Source: Myxococcales bacterium
Lineage (GTDB): Bacteria > Myxococcota_A > Polyangia > Polyangiales > Polyangiaceae
Reading direction: 5' to 3'
NCBI GenBank assembly: GCA_013297655.1
Contig: JAAFHV010000002.1
Location: forward strand, 1 to 64,000
Length of the DNA stretch: 64,000 bases
In this document: piece after piece, positions 10,096 through 18,083 of the stretch
Position numbering within the stretch: the stretch's first letter is position 1
Layout: every line of letters begins with the position of its first letter
Notes under the pieces: generated by a model
The model's input: the letters and a program-made list of their open reading frames with translations, nothing else
The model's database searches: none
Told to the model about the DNA's origin: nothing
Made by a program: the position numbers and the translations under genes

Positions 10096-11192
10096 GATTC
10101 TTTCACCTCGGACACTGCGCGCAGGAAGCCTGCGATTTGCTCCTCACGAAGGTCCGCGCTCACGGTGAGCCGAATGCGCGAGGTCCCCTCGGGGACGGTA
10201 GGGGGGCGAATCGCTTGCACGAAGTACCCGCGCTCCTTGAGCTGCTCGGCGAGGGCGACCGCGTGGCCAGGGTCCGACAGCACCCACGGGATGATCGGGC
10301 CCTGGCCTCGGACGTCGCAGCCGAGGCTCCGGAGCCCTTCACGCAAATGTCCCGCGATGCGAAGGACGTGGGCCCGCTCCGCGTCCGCGCGGCGAATCCT
10401 GGGAAGACGAACCCGCCCTTCCGCGGCGAGGATCGGGCTCAGCCCGGTCGAGAAGACGAACGAGCGTGATCGATTCCAAAGCCACTCTCGGACCACCTTC
10501 CGCCCGCCGACGAAGGCCCCGCCGAGGCCGAACGACTTCCCGAGGGTCCCCACGAGGACGTCGGGGACGACGCCGAGCTCCGCGCACAACCCTCGTCCTT
10601 CGGGTCCATAGACGCCGACGGCGTGAGCGTCGTCGACGTAGAGCGACGCGCCAGCTCGAGCGCAGAGGTCCGCGAGCTGGGGGAGGGCAGGGACGTCGGC
10701 GTCCATGCTGAAGTAGGACTCGGTCACCACCCACGTCGGCGGGGCCCCCGGAGCCTCGAGGAGCCGTGCGACGGCGCCCACATCGAGGTGCGGGACGATC
10801 TCGACATGCGCGCGCCCGAGACGGAGCCCGTCGATCATCGAGGCATGGTTGAGCGCGTCGGAGAGCACACGATCGCCGGGGCGCACGAGCGAGCTGAGCG
10901 CTCCGAGGTTCGCGGCGTACCCGCTCGTGTAGAGGAGGGTCGCTTCGAGCCCGAGCCAGGCCGCGAGGTCCGCCTCGAAGGCCTCGTGCTCCCGCTGGTT
11001 CCCCGAGACGAGACGAGACGCCCCCGAGCCGGCCTCCGCGCGCGCCTCGACAGGTTCCCGGCCGAGCCCGAGGTAGTCGTTCGAGCACAGGGTGACCATA
11101 CCCTCCGGCACCACGGTCGGGACCCGTCGCAGGGACTTCGCCTCGAGGACCGCGAGCTCGTCTGCGAGGGCGTCGATGGGGGACCGTTTCAC
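10074..11192 (-). CDS. bioF: 8-amino-7-oxononanoate synthase
   Basis: A 372-residue PLP enzyme of the alpha-oxoamine synthase family that condenses pimeloyl-ACP or -CoA with alanine in biotin synthesis. It shows LCSNDYLGL (35-43), YVDDAHAVG (185-193), and the PLP lysine K219 in TLGKSFGLGG. Translation starts at GTG 11190-11192. The ribosome-binding sequence TGAGG just upstream includes the TGA stop of zapA. The GTG lies exactly inside a GTTTCACGTGAAAC palindrome (11186-11199), so a ParB-type site and the gene start share bases. The operon order is zapA, bioF, bioD. Confidence 0.95.
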   Translation of the reverse strand: MKRSPIDALADELAVLEAKSLRRVPTVVPEGMVTLCSNDYLGLGREPVEARAEAGSGASRLVSGNQREHEAFEADLAAWLGLEATLLYTSGYAANLGALSSLVRPGDRVLSDALNHASMIDGLRLGRAHVEIVPHLDVGAVARLLEAPGAPPTWVVTESYFSMDADVPALPQLADLCARAGASLYVDDAHAVGVYGPEGRGLCAELGVVPDVLVGTLGKSFGLGGAFVGGRKVVREWLWNRSRSFVFSTGLSPILAAEGRVRLPRIRRADAERAHVLRIAGHLREGLRSLGCDVRGQGPIIPWVLSDPGHAVALAEQLKERGYFVQAIRPPTVPEGTSRIRLTVSADLREEQIAGFLRAVSEVKESWVGWSS

Positions 11193-11199
11193 GTGAAAC
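11186..11199. promoter_or_regulatory. parS-like ParB-binding palindrome A, over the bioF start
   Basis: GTTTCACGTGAAAC is the 14-base core of the widely conserved chromosomal parS site TGTTTCACGTGAAACA. The flanks here are CC on the left and CTC on the right, so the outer T/A pair is lost. The central GTG is the bioF initiation codon. Three further copies lie within 1.43 kb. Confidence 0.78.
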
Positions 11200-11200
11200 C

Positions 11201-11518
11201 TCAGACCGAGGAGGGCGGGGTACGCCCGTCGCCGTTGCCTTCGAGCACTTGGTCCACACGAACGAGCATCCGCCGAACCGAGTCCCGCGTCTTGCGCTCG
11301 AGGGCTTGCCGGCGGCCGCGTTCGACCTCGAGGTCGTGCGCGAGCGCCATCGCCGCCAACACGAGGGCCTGCGGGGTCGACGGCCGTCCGCGGGGAGCGA
11401 CCTGTTCGACCTTCTCGGTCACGGCGGCCGCGAGCGCGCGGAGCTCATCCTCGGTGGCCGTGCTCACCACCTTGACCTTCTGGCCAGCGACGATCAGTTC
11501 GACCGAGCGACGATTCAT
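11201..11518 (-). CDS. zapA: Cell division protein ZapA
   Basis: A 105-residue protein starting MNRRSVELIVAGQKVKVVS, with EDELRALAAAVTEKVEQV and a long C-terminal helix containing ALVLAAMALAHDLEVERGR. This is the ZapA layout: an N-terminal globular part, then a coiled coil used for tetramerisation. ZapA binds FtsZ and bundles protofilaments at the division ring. ATG 11516-11518 was chosen over an in-frame ATG 13 codons upstream because the family begins at this point. The stop codon lies 8 bp before the bioF start. It is first in the operon and next to the parS cluster. Confidence 0.88.
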   Translation of the reverse strand: MNRRSVELIVAGQKVKVVSTATEDELRALAAAVTEKVEQVAPRGRPSTPQALVLAAMALAHDLEVERGRRQALERKTRDSVRRMLVRVDQVLEGNGDGRTPPSSV

Positions 11519-11600
11519 GGGGAGGGGGACCATACACCGAACCCCCCACCTGCGCACGCCAGGCCCGCGAATCCATTGGTAGGGCTCCGCCGCGACACGT

Positions 11601-11620
11601 GACGTTTCACGTGAAACGTC
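11601..11620. promoter_or_regulatory. parS-like palindrome B, 20 bp perfect
   Basis: GACGTTTCACGTGAAACGTC is a perfect 20-bp palindrome around the parS core. The identical 20-mer recurs at 12599. Confidence 0.8.
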
Positions 11621-11672
11621 GCGGCGCTATCGCCATCGGCCGGGCAGCGCCCGTACACCCGGACGCCTCCTT

Positions 11673-11686
11673 GTTTCACGTGAAAC
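11673..11686. promoter_or_regulatory. parS-like palindrome C
   Basis: GTTTCACGTGAAAC preceded by T, so TGTTTCACGTGAAAC matches 15 of the 16 consensus bases. It lies 69 bp from site B. Confidence 0.8.
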
Positions 11687-12598
11687 CTTCCGGCGTGGAC
11701 GCGCCACCGAATGAGGGAGGGCGACGGCCACAACGCGCGACGGCCACGATGCGGCAGTCCCGCCGCGAGGCTCGACACGGACACGCGCGAATCGGAGCTC
11801 CAGGACCGCGAACGCCGAGAGCAGCCCTGGGCGCCGGGTGCACGGCTCCGACGGAGGCCCAACGCAAACGTCGCCCAAGCCGCCGGTAGGCCAGCCCCAC
11901 AGCCCCCGGGGACGGACATGCGCCCGAAGGCCCCCCGCGCCTCCGCACGCAGAGCTCGTCCCAAGGCACCAGCCCTCGCGCCGTCAGGGCGAGCTCGGCA
12001 AATCGTTGCGCGAGGTTCTTCACGGCAGAGCCAATGACCGAAGCGCCAAGACGGAGGAGCGGGACGAGGGAGTGGGAGCACCGGGCCCAGCCGAGCCGCT
12101 ACCACCGCCCACGGATCGGACGGCTCGACCGTTGAGCCAGGCATCCATGACGTGCGCGAACGGAGCGGTCGACGGGTCTCAACCGACGAAGGGCCGGACT
12201 CCGCGACGAACAGCCCGCCATTCGCGCCGCTCCACCTGCAGACCGCTGTCCGCGGGGCTCCCGCGCAACCCTACGAGCCTCGAACACCCTCGGGCCTCAC
12301 GCGACGGACCGACCCGACCGGGACCGCCCCGGACGGACGCAGACCGAGACACGTATGAAGGGCACCCCAACGAACACGCCATGGCGCTGCGGGCGTGGGC
12401 GCAAGGACGGAGAGAGCCGAAGCGCGACGCGACCATTAGGAATGCGGGACGACCCGTCGCCGCCGCACGCGGAACGAACCACCCCCTCGGGAGCGCCCCG
12501 GATTCCAAAGACCGCTCGGAGAGCCGGCGCAGGTCCGCCAATGAGCAAACTCTGGAAGCCGTCCGGCGCGACCTCCCCTCGGGCGCTCGCCGAAGCCG

Positions 12599-12618
12599 GA
12601 CGTTTCACGTGAAACGTC
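12599..12618. promoter_or_regulatory. parS-like palindrome D, 20 bp perfect
   Basis: GACGTTTCACGTGAAACGTC, identical to site B over 20 bp. It ends 10 bp beyond the stop codon of the neighbouring minus-strand gene. Confidence 0.8.
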
Positions 12619-12628
12619 GAAGGCGAGC

Positions 12629-13177
12629 TCAGCGGGCGGCGTTGACGATCAACAGGAAGGGGAGGGCGAGGATCGCGAAGTCGACCTGGACCCCCGTCAC
12701 GAGGTCAAAGGCGCGGGAATCGCCAAGCGCGTAGCGACCCTGCGCGAACAACCCGAGCCCGAAGCCATAGGCCGAGTGAAAATTATAGCTGCGTGAGCCC
12801 CAGAAGAGCCCCCAGGTGAGCACCGGGTCGACGCCGCTCGCCGCGCGGACCGCGCCGCCTCCAGACGCAATGAACGAAGTGCCGCCCGCGGGGATGAGCC
12901 ACGACACGCCTCCGCCGGTCTCGAACGCATCGAACCCGGACGTGCCGAGCTCGACGTACGGCCCGAGGCCCATGTCGCGCTGCGAGTTGCGAAGGAAGAT
13001 GACGTCGGCACGCGCACCAAGGTGGAACGCAGGCTTCACCGGCCCAACGCGCAAATGGCGAAACGCCGGCCCCAAAGTGAGACCGGCGCTAAACTGTGGA
13101 TCTGCCGCCGCCGGAGAGGCCGCGCTCGCGATGAGGGCGAAGAGCCCGACCGCGACCGACCGCGACGTTCGCGACAT
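12629..13177 (-). CDS. Uncharacterised exported protein, possible outer-membrane barrel
   Basis: A 182-residue product from ATG 13175-13177, which overlaps the previous gene's stop as ATGA. The signal peptide ends near SPAAADPQF. The rest is Gly- and aromatic-rich with alternating hydrophobic stretches (LGPYVELGTSGFDAFETGG, GFGLGLFAQGRYAL), as in small outer-membrane beta-barrels. No family was recognised. Translational coupling to the Cys-containing protein upstream suggests the two act together in the envelope. Confidence 0.7.
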   Translation of the reverse strand: MSRTSRSVAVGLFALIASAASPAAADPQFSAGLTLGPAFRHLRVGPVKPAFHLGARADVIFLRNSQRDMGLGPYVELGTSGFDAFETGGGVSWLIPAGGTSFIASGGGAVRAASGVDPVLTWGLFWGSRSYNFHSAYGFGLGLFAQGRYALGDSRAFDLVTGVQVDFAILALPFLLIVNAAR

Positions 13178-13995
13178 CAGGGAGCGAGGGCGCGGGCGCA
13201 CTGCTTCGGGAGAACGCTGACCGCGCCGTTCGCGCAGTACTCCGAGATGGACTTGCATTTGTCGCACGTGATCGAAGCGTCCTGGCCCGGGTTGCAGGTG
13301 GGCTTATCGTCGCCCGCAGCGGCCGCCGGCGCAGAGCAGACGCCCCCTGCAAGCGTAACATTCGCGAGGCAGCCCCAGCAGACGTTAATCGGGAACTGGA
13401 ACTCTTGCGACTCGATCGACAGACCACCGAGGGTCTGCGCCTGAACGCGGGCGAAGGCGATGACCTGAACGCTCTGGTCTTGCGGTCGCACCTTCAGGTT
13501 GTTGACGCGCTCTTCCACGCGACGGGCGATCTGACACACGGCCGCTCCGTCGAGGAGGTTGACCGTAATCGAAGACAACGTGCCTGGTTCGAGGAAGCCG
13601 CTCCCTTCGGTGCGGAACTCGTTCCCCGCACGACCATCGAGGCCGGGGTCGCTGGTGAGTGCCTCGCCGGACGCCAGCGTTAGCCGAACGGTTGCCCCGA
13701 GCAGGTAGACGTTGCTCGCCTCGCTGCGGGCTTTGCCGAGATCCTTGGAGGACCGGAGCTCGTTTCGGACGGCAAGCGACGCGGAATACGACTGCGCAAT
13801 CAACACGTCGAGCGTGCCGTTCACGAGCCCGTTGGCGTCGGGCTCGACGGTGCAGCCCCCCTCCTCGTTCGGCTTCGGCCTGACGACCTTCAGCACGACA
13901 ATCGACTGCGGATACTCGACACACGCAGGCGACGCCATGGCAGCGATGACAGCACCAAAGACGGCGACGATGGCCCCTCGAACAGTTCGATTCAT
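13177..13995 (-). CDS. Uncharacterised Cys-containing lipoprotein
   Basis: A 272-residue protein. The signal segment ends MASPAC with C25 as a probable lipidation site, although the lipobox is not classical. The body holds two Cys clusters near the C-terminus, including INVCWGCLANV and ITCDKCKSISEYC, whose spacing could form disulfides. No known domain was recognised. It is first in a two-gene unit, overlapping the downstream barrel-like gene by 1 bp. The 156 bp between this start and aroKB show nothing distinctive. Confidence 0.72.
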   Translation of the reverse strand: MNRTVRGAIVAVFGAVIAAMASPACVEYPQSIVVLKVVRPKPNEEGGCTVEPDANGLVNGTLDVLIAQSYSASLAVRNELRSSKDLGKARSEASNVYLLGATVRLTLASGEALTSDPGLDGRAGNEFRTEGSGFLEPGTLSSITVNLLDGAAVCQIARRVEERVNNLKVRPQDQSVQVIAFARVQAQTLGGLSIESQEFQFPINVCWGCLANVTLAGGVCSAPAAAAGDDKPTCNPGQDASITCDKCKSISEYCANGAVSVLPKQCARALAP

Positions 13996-14151
13996 GGCTT
14001 TCTCCAGCGGCCCCGAGTCACCCGTCGCCGCTTACGAAAGCGTACTGACATCGGGGAAGCCGGGCCAAAATCGTGACACTTTGCGAGGCCTCACACAACC
14101 CAACCTCGCCCCCGATCCCCACTCCGCGGAGTGCGTGTAGGCAGCTCGGCG

Positions 14152-15720
14152 CTACGAGTGCAGCGCCGCCGCGAGCTGCGCGACCGTCACCTCGAGGAGC
14201 TCACCTTCGCCGACGGCCTTCGCGATCGGGAGAACGAGCCTGCCGTGGCGCCGCTTCTTGTCCACCTCTACATAAGAGGAGGAGGCCGCGAGCTCGGCGC
14301 GCGTGACGTCGGTCGGAAGCCCGAGGGACTGAAGGAGCGAACGTGTGCTCGTGACGAGCTCCTTCGGTGCCCTGCCCATCCCGGACGCGACCTCGAGCTC
14401 GGCGATCATGCCAAGCGCGACCGCCTCGCCGTGGAGGTACTTCGTGTAGCGACCGTGAGCCTCGAGCGCGTGGCCGACCGTGTGGCCGAAGTTCAGCAAC
14501 GCTCGCTCGCCGCGTTCGGTCTCGTCGCGCGAGACGACGCGGGCCTTCAGGGCGATCGCGCGACGAACCACGCTCGTGAGCGCCTCGGGAGGACCCGAGA
14601 CGAGCTCGTCTGCGCGGACCCTGAGCTCGTCGACGAGGCTCGCGTCGAAGAGGAGCGCGATCTTGGCGATCTCGGCGAGGCCTGCTTTCCGATGACGCGC
14701 AGGGAGGGTCGAGAGGTGCGCGAGATCGACGACCACCGCGGAGGGCTGGAAGAACGAGCCGACGAGGTTCTTTCCCGCGGGCAAGTCGAAGCCCGTCTTG
14801 CCTCCGACCGACGCGTCGACCATCGCCAGGAGCGTGGTGGGAACCTGCACCGCGCGCACGCCACGGAACAAAGTGGACGCCGCGAAGCCGGTGAGATCGC
14901 CGACGACGCCGCCACCGAACGCGACGAGGACTCCCTCACGATCGAGGCCCTGCCCGATCGCGGCCTCCCAAATCGTGTCGATCGTCGCGAGCCGCTTGTG
15001 CTCCTCCCCCGGCGGCAACGTGCAAATCCGGTGAGGCGTCGCAATGGCCCCGAGAGCACGCTCGAGCGACACGCCACGTGCGCGGACCACGTGGCTGTCG
15101 GTGACGGCGAGCACCCCGCTCGGACCAAGCCGCGCCACCGCATCGGTGAGGGCCTCGGGTCGCTCGTGGACGACGTGCACACGATAGCTGCGCGCTCCGA
15201 GCGGAACTACCAAGGGATTATCGTTGAATATCGAACAGATAGCGTCGCACGACTGCTCCTCGTCGAGGTCGTCGGTGAACACCTCGCCGTGGCACTCGGC
15301 GTAGGCCGCGGAGCGCTCTTTTAGGAGCTCGTGGATTCGCGCGACGGGGTCGCCAGCGAGCATCGGACGTTCGTTCACCCGGCTCGCGGTGCGCTCCAGA
15401 ATGGTCGCCTCCGAGGCACGAAGCGTAACGAGCACACCGCCAGCGAGGAGCGCCGAACGCGCGCGCGCCGACACGACGGACCCACCTCCGAGCGAGACGA
15501 CGGCTCCCTCGGAAGACCCCGCGAGCTCGACGACGATCGACTCCTCGAGCGCGCGAAAGGCACGCTCGTCGCTGCGCAAAAGATCCGCCGCCGAACGACC
15601 GGCGCGCGACGCGACGAGCGCGTCGACGTCGACGAAACGCAACCCGAGGCGCGCGGCCACGAGGGGCCCGAGCGTCGACTTCCCGGTCCCCATGAAGCCA
15701 GAGAGAAACAGGCTCGCCAT
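14152..15720 (-). CDS. aroKB: Bifunctional shikimate kinase / 3-dehydroquinate synthase
   Basis: A 522-residue fusion. Residues 1 to about 165 are AroK: P-loop GFMGTGKST (8-16), DVDALV with the shikimate-contacting Asp, and GGGSVV. The rest is AroB: LPPGEEHKR, AFGGGVVGDLTGFAAS for NAD binding, PTTLLAMVDASVGGKTG and FGHTVGHALE with metal-binding histidines. The protein catalyses steps 2 and 5 of the shikimate pathway. The frame is open 255 bp further upstream, but that overlaps aroC; ATG 15718-15720 gives a start directly before the AroK fold and lies 2 bp after the aroC stop. AroKB fusions are known in several lineages. Confidence 0.95.
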   Translation of the reverse strand: MASLFLSGFMGTGKSTLGPLVAARLGLRFVDVDALVASRAGRSAADLLRSDERAFRALEESIVVELAGSSEGAVVSLGGGSVVSARARSALLAGGVLVTLRASEATILERTASRVNERPMLAGDPVARIHELLKERSAAYAECHGEVFTDDLDEEQSCDAICSIFNDNPLVVPLGARSYRVHVVHERPEALTDAVARLGPSGVLAVTDSHVVRARGVSLERALGAIATPHRICTLPPGEEHKRLATIDTIWEAAIGQGLDREGVLVAFGGGVVGDLTGFAASTLFRGVRAVQVPTTLLAMVDASVGGKTGFDLPAGKNLVGSFFQPSAVVVDLAHLSTLPARHRKAGLAEIAKIALLFDASLVDELRVRADELVSGPPEALTSVVRRAIALKARVVSRDETERGERALLNFGHTVGHALEAHGRYTKYLHGEAVALGMIAELEVASGMGRAPKELVTSTRSLLQSLGLPTDVTRAELAASSSYVEVDKKRRHGRLVLPIAKAVGEGELLEVTVAQLAAALHS

Positions 15721-15722
15721 GC

Positions 15723-16889
15723 TCAGTACTCCTCGAGACGCGTCCGCAGCGCCCGTGCATTGTCCAAGAGCTCCCGCATCGAATCGCCGCCGAGCTTCTC
15801 GAGGACCGCGTCGACCAGCGTCAGCGCGACCATCGCCTCGCCGACGACCGACGCCGCCGCGACCGCGCACACGTCGCTCCGCTCGAAGGCCGCGTCGAAC
15901 GATTCTTTCGTGCGCACGTCGACGCTCGGGAGCGCACGTTTGAGCGTCGCGATCGGCTTCATGACCGCGCGACAAATCACGGGCTCACCGTTGGTGATGC
16001 CGCCTTCGAGACCGCCGCAGTGGTTGGAGGACCGGGTGAAGGCGCGCGCTTCAGGGTCGTAGCCGATGGGATCGTGGACCTGGGAGCCTCGCGAGCGACC
16101 GGCGGCGATGCCGTCGCCGATCTCGACCGCCTTGATCGCGTGGATGCTCACGAGGGCCTGCGCGAGGCGCCCGTCGAGCTTGCGATCCCAGTGCACGTGC
16201 GAGCCGAGACCAGGGAAAACACCGGTCGCGACGACCTCGAACACGCCGCCGAGGGTGTCTCCCGCGTGCGCCGTCTCGAGGATCGCGGCGCGCATCGCGG
16301 CCTCCGCGACGGGGTCCGTGCACGCCAAATCGCTCGCGCGAGCGGCCGCCTTGAGCTCCGCGTAGGGGAGGGGAGGCACCGTGGCGGTGACCGGGCCGAT
16401 CGCCACGACGTGGGCAAAAATGTCGATCCCTAGCGCGGCGAGCAGCTTCTTCGCGACGGCCCCTACCGCCGTGCGAGCCGCCGTCTCCCGCGCGCTCGCG
16501 CGCTCGAGGATGTCGCGGAGATCTTTGCGGTCGTACTTCAGACCCCCCGCGAGATCGGCGTGCCCAGGACGCGGGCGGGTGAGCGGCTCGGGGGTGCTCG
16601 CCATCGGCGCGGGCGACATGCGATCGAGCCACGAGGCATGATCGCGGTTCTCGATCGAGAGGGCGATCGGCGAGCCGAGCGTCTCTCCGCCGCGAACGCC
16701 GCCGAGGATGTCGACCCGGTCCTTCTCGATCTTCATCCGGCCACCACGGCCGTAGCCGCGCTGGCGCCGCGCGAGATCTTCGTCGATGTCGGCCGCGACG
16801 AGGGAGAGCCCCGCCGGTACGCCGTCGATGACCACGCTGAGACGCGGGCCGTGCGATTCTCCAGCCGTCAGAAAGCGAAATCGAGCCAT
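15723..16889 (-). CDS. aroC: Chorismate synthase
   Basis: A 388-residue protein starting [17 protein letters not shown], the canonical AroC N-terminus. It shows [12 protein letters not shown] (42-53), [35 protein letters not shown] and [17 protein letters not shown]. It converts EPSP to chorismate with reduced FMN. The much longer open frame upstream is antisense to dapF and is ignored. It is followed after 2 bp by aroKB, so steps 2, 5 and 7 of the shikimate pathway are co-transcribed. The divergent DUF167 gene begins only 21 bp away, so the two promoters must overlap coding sequence. Confidence 0.97.
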   Translation of the reverse strand: MARFRFLTAGESHGPRLSVVIDGVPAGLSLVAADIDEDLARRQRGYGRGGRMKIEKDRVDILGGVRGGETLGSPIALSIENRDHASWLDRMSPAPMASTPEPLTRPRPGHADLAGGLKYDRKDLRDILERASARETAARTAVGAVAKKLLAALGIDIFAHVVAIGPVTATVPPLPYAELKAAARASDLACTDPVAEAAMRAAILETAHAGDTLGGVFEVVATGVFPGLGSHVHWDRKLDGRLAQALVSIHAIKAVEIGDGIAAGRSRGSQVHDPIGYDPEARAFTRSSNHCGGLEGGITNGEPVICRAVMKPIATLKRALPSVDVRTKESFDAAFERSDVCAVAAASVVGEAMVALTLVDAVLEKLGGDSMRELLDNARALRTRLEEY

Positions 16890-16910
16890 GCCCGAGCGAC
16901 GGTACCAGAC

Positions 16911-17222
16911 GTGCTGAAGGTCACCCCCAAAGACACGGGCCCCGGGGCGGAGGGACCGAGGACGCGCTTCGCCGTGCACGCCAAGCCACGTGCGAAAAAG
17001 AGCGCGATCGTGGGAGTGTCGGAGGGGGTCCTCGAGGTCGCGATCGCGGCGCCCCCGGTCGACGGCGCCGCGAACGAAGAGCTCGTTCGCACCCTCGCGA
17101 AGGCGCTCGGAGTCGCGAAACGTTCCGTCGCGGTCGTTCGCGGAGACTCGTCGCGGCACAAGCTCGTGGAGGTGTCCGGCCTCACCGCCGATGAGGTCGT
17201 CGCGCGCCTCGGTGCCGGGTAG
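16911..17222 (+). CDS. DUF167 (YggU family) protein
   Basis: A 103-residue protein containing the DUF167 pattern: [16 protein letters not shown], then [23 protein letters not shown] and [17 protein letters not shown]. The family is widespread and of unknown biochemical role. GTG 16911 was chosen as start from domain position; no clear ribosome-binding site precedes it and the frame is open upstream, so the start is uncertain. It lies 48 bp before dapF on the same strand. Confidence 0.8.
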   Translation: MLKVTPKDTGPGAEGPRTRFAVHAKPRAKKSAIVGVSEGVLEVAIAAPPVDGAANEELVRTLAKALGVAKRSVAVVRGDSSRHKLVEVSGLTADEVVARLGAG

Positions 17223-17270
17223 CCCGTTATCTGTCCGACGATGGTCGGCCTCTGCTAGCCTCGCGACGGG

Positions 17271-18083
17271 ATGGGCGCTCTTCGGTTCGCGAAGTACGAA
17301 GGCCTCGGAAACGACTTTCTCGTGGTCGACACGAAGAGCGAAGGGGAGGTCTCCGAAGCGAGCGCCGCCAAGCTCTGCGATCGAAGACGCGGGGTCGGTG
17401 GCGATGGCGTGCTCCTCGTGTCGCCGCCTTCTTCGGCCGCCAACCGCGCGCGCATGCGTGTCATCAACGCCGACGGCTCCGTCCCCGAGATGTGCGGCAA
17501 CGGCCTCCGCTGCGTCGCGCTCCACCTCGCGACCGCTGGCGCAGCGCCGACTGAACCTACCGAATTTACAGTCGAAACCGACGCCGGGCCCAAGGTGTGT
17601 GTCGTCGCACCCGATGGCGGGGGCGGCGCGGAGATCACGATCGACATGGGCGTCGTCTCGGTCACCGGCGAGACCTCGATCACGATCGACGACCGCACCT
17701 TCGCGTTCGTCACCGCCGACGCAGGCAATCCGCATGCAATTTACACGGGCCCGTTCACCCGCGCCGACGCGGAGCGCTTCGGCCATGCGCTCGCCACCCA
17801 CCCCTCGTTTCCTCGCGGGAGCAACATCGAGCTCGTCGCGCAGACCTCGCCGACCCGCGCGGAGGTGCTCGTGTGGGAGCGCGGAGTGGGCATCACGCTC
17901 GCGTGCGGAACCGGGGCGTGCGCGACCGCGAGAGTGCTCACGAGCCTCGGGCGCTCGCCGTTCGACGAGGAAATCACGATCGAGCTGCTCGGTGGTCCCC
18001 TCGCGATTCGTGTCGCTCGCGACGGCCGGGTGCGCATGCGAGGGCCGGCGCGGCTCGCGTTCGAGGGCGTGGTGAACGCATGA
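17271..18083 (+). CDS. dapF: Diaminopimelate epimerase
   Basis: A 270-residue enzyme that converts LL- to meso-diaminopimelate for lysine and peptidoglycan. [13 protein letters not shown] is at 8-20. The two catalytic cysteines are C75 in MCGNGLRC and C212 in ACGTGACA. Its TGA stop overlaps the ATG of the receiver-domain gene as ATGA, which couples a cell-wall precursor gene to two signalling proteins. Confidence 0.96.
   Translation: MGALRFAKYEGLGNDFLVVDTKSEGEVSEASAAKLCDRRRGVGGDGVLLVSPPSSAANRARMRVINADGSVPEMCGNGLRCVALHLATAGAAPTEPTEFTVETDAGPKVCVVAPDGGGGAEITIDMGVVSVTGETSITIDDRTFAFVTADAGNPHAIYTGPFTRADAERFGHALATHPSFPRGSNIELVAQTSPTRAEVLVWERGVGITLACGTGACATARVLTSLGRSPFDEEITIELLGGPLAIRVARDGRVRMRGPARLAFEGVVNA

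Larger units (their letters stand above)
11519..12628. other. 1.1-kb region without a convincing gene, carrying parS-like sites
   Basis: Between the start of zapA and the 3' end of the envelope gene at 12629. Open frames exist on both strands but their translations are Arg/Pro/Ala/Ser-rich, change character along their length and resemble no family. No RNA gene was recognised. Three GTTTCACGTGAAAC palindromes lie in it, at its left third and at its right end. It is best read as a centromere-like spacer or a region carrying decayed sequence. Confidence 0.6.

Noticed and set aside
11838-12734. 298-codon plus-strand frame in the parS region
   Set aside because: Runs into the 3' end of an opposite gene and has shadow-like composition without a ribosome-binding site or family match.
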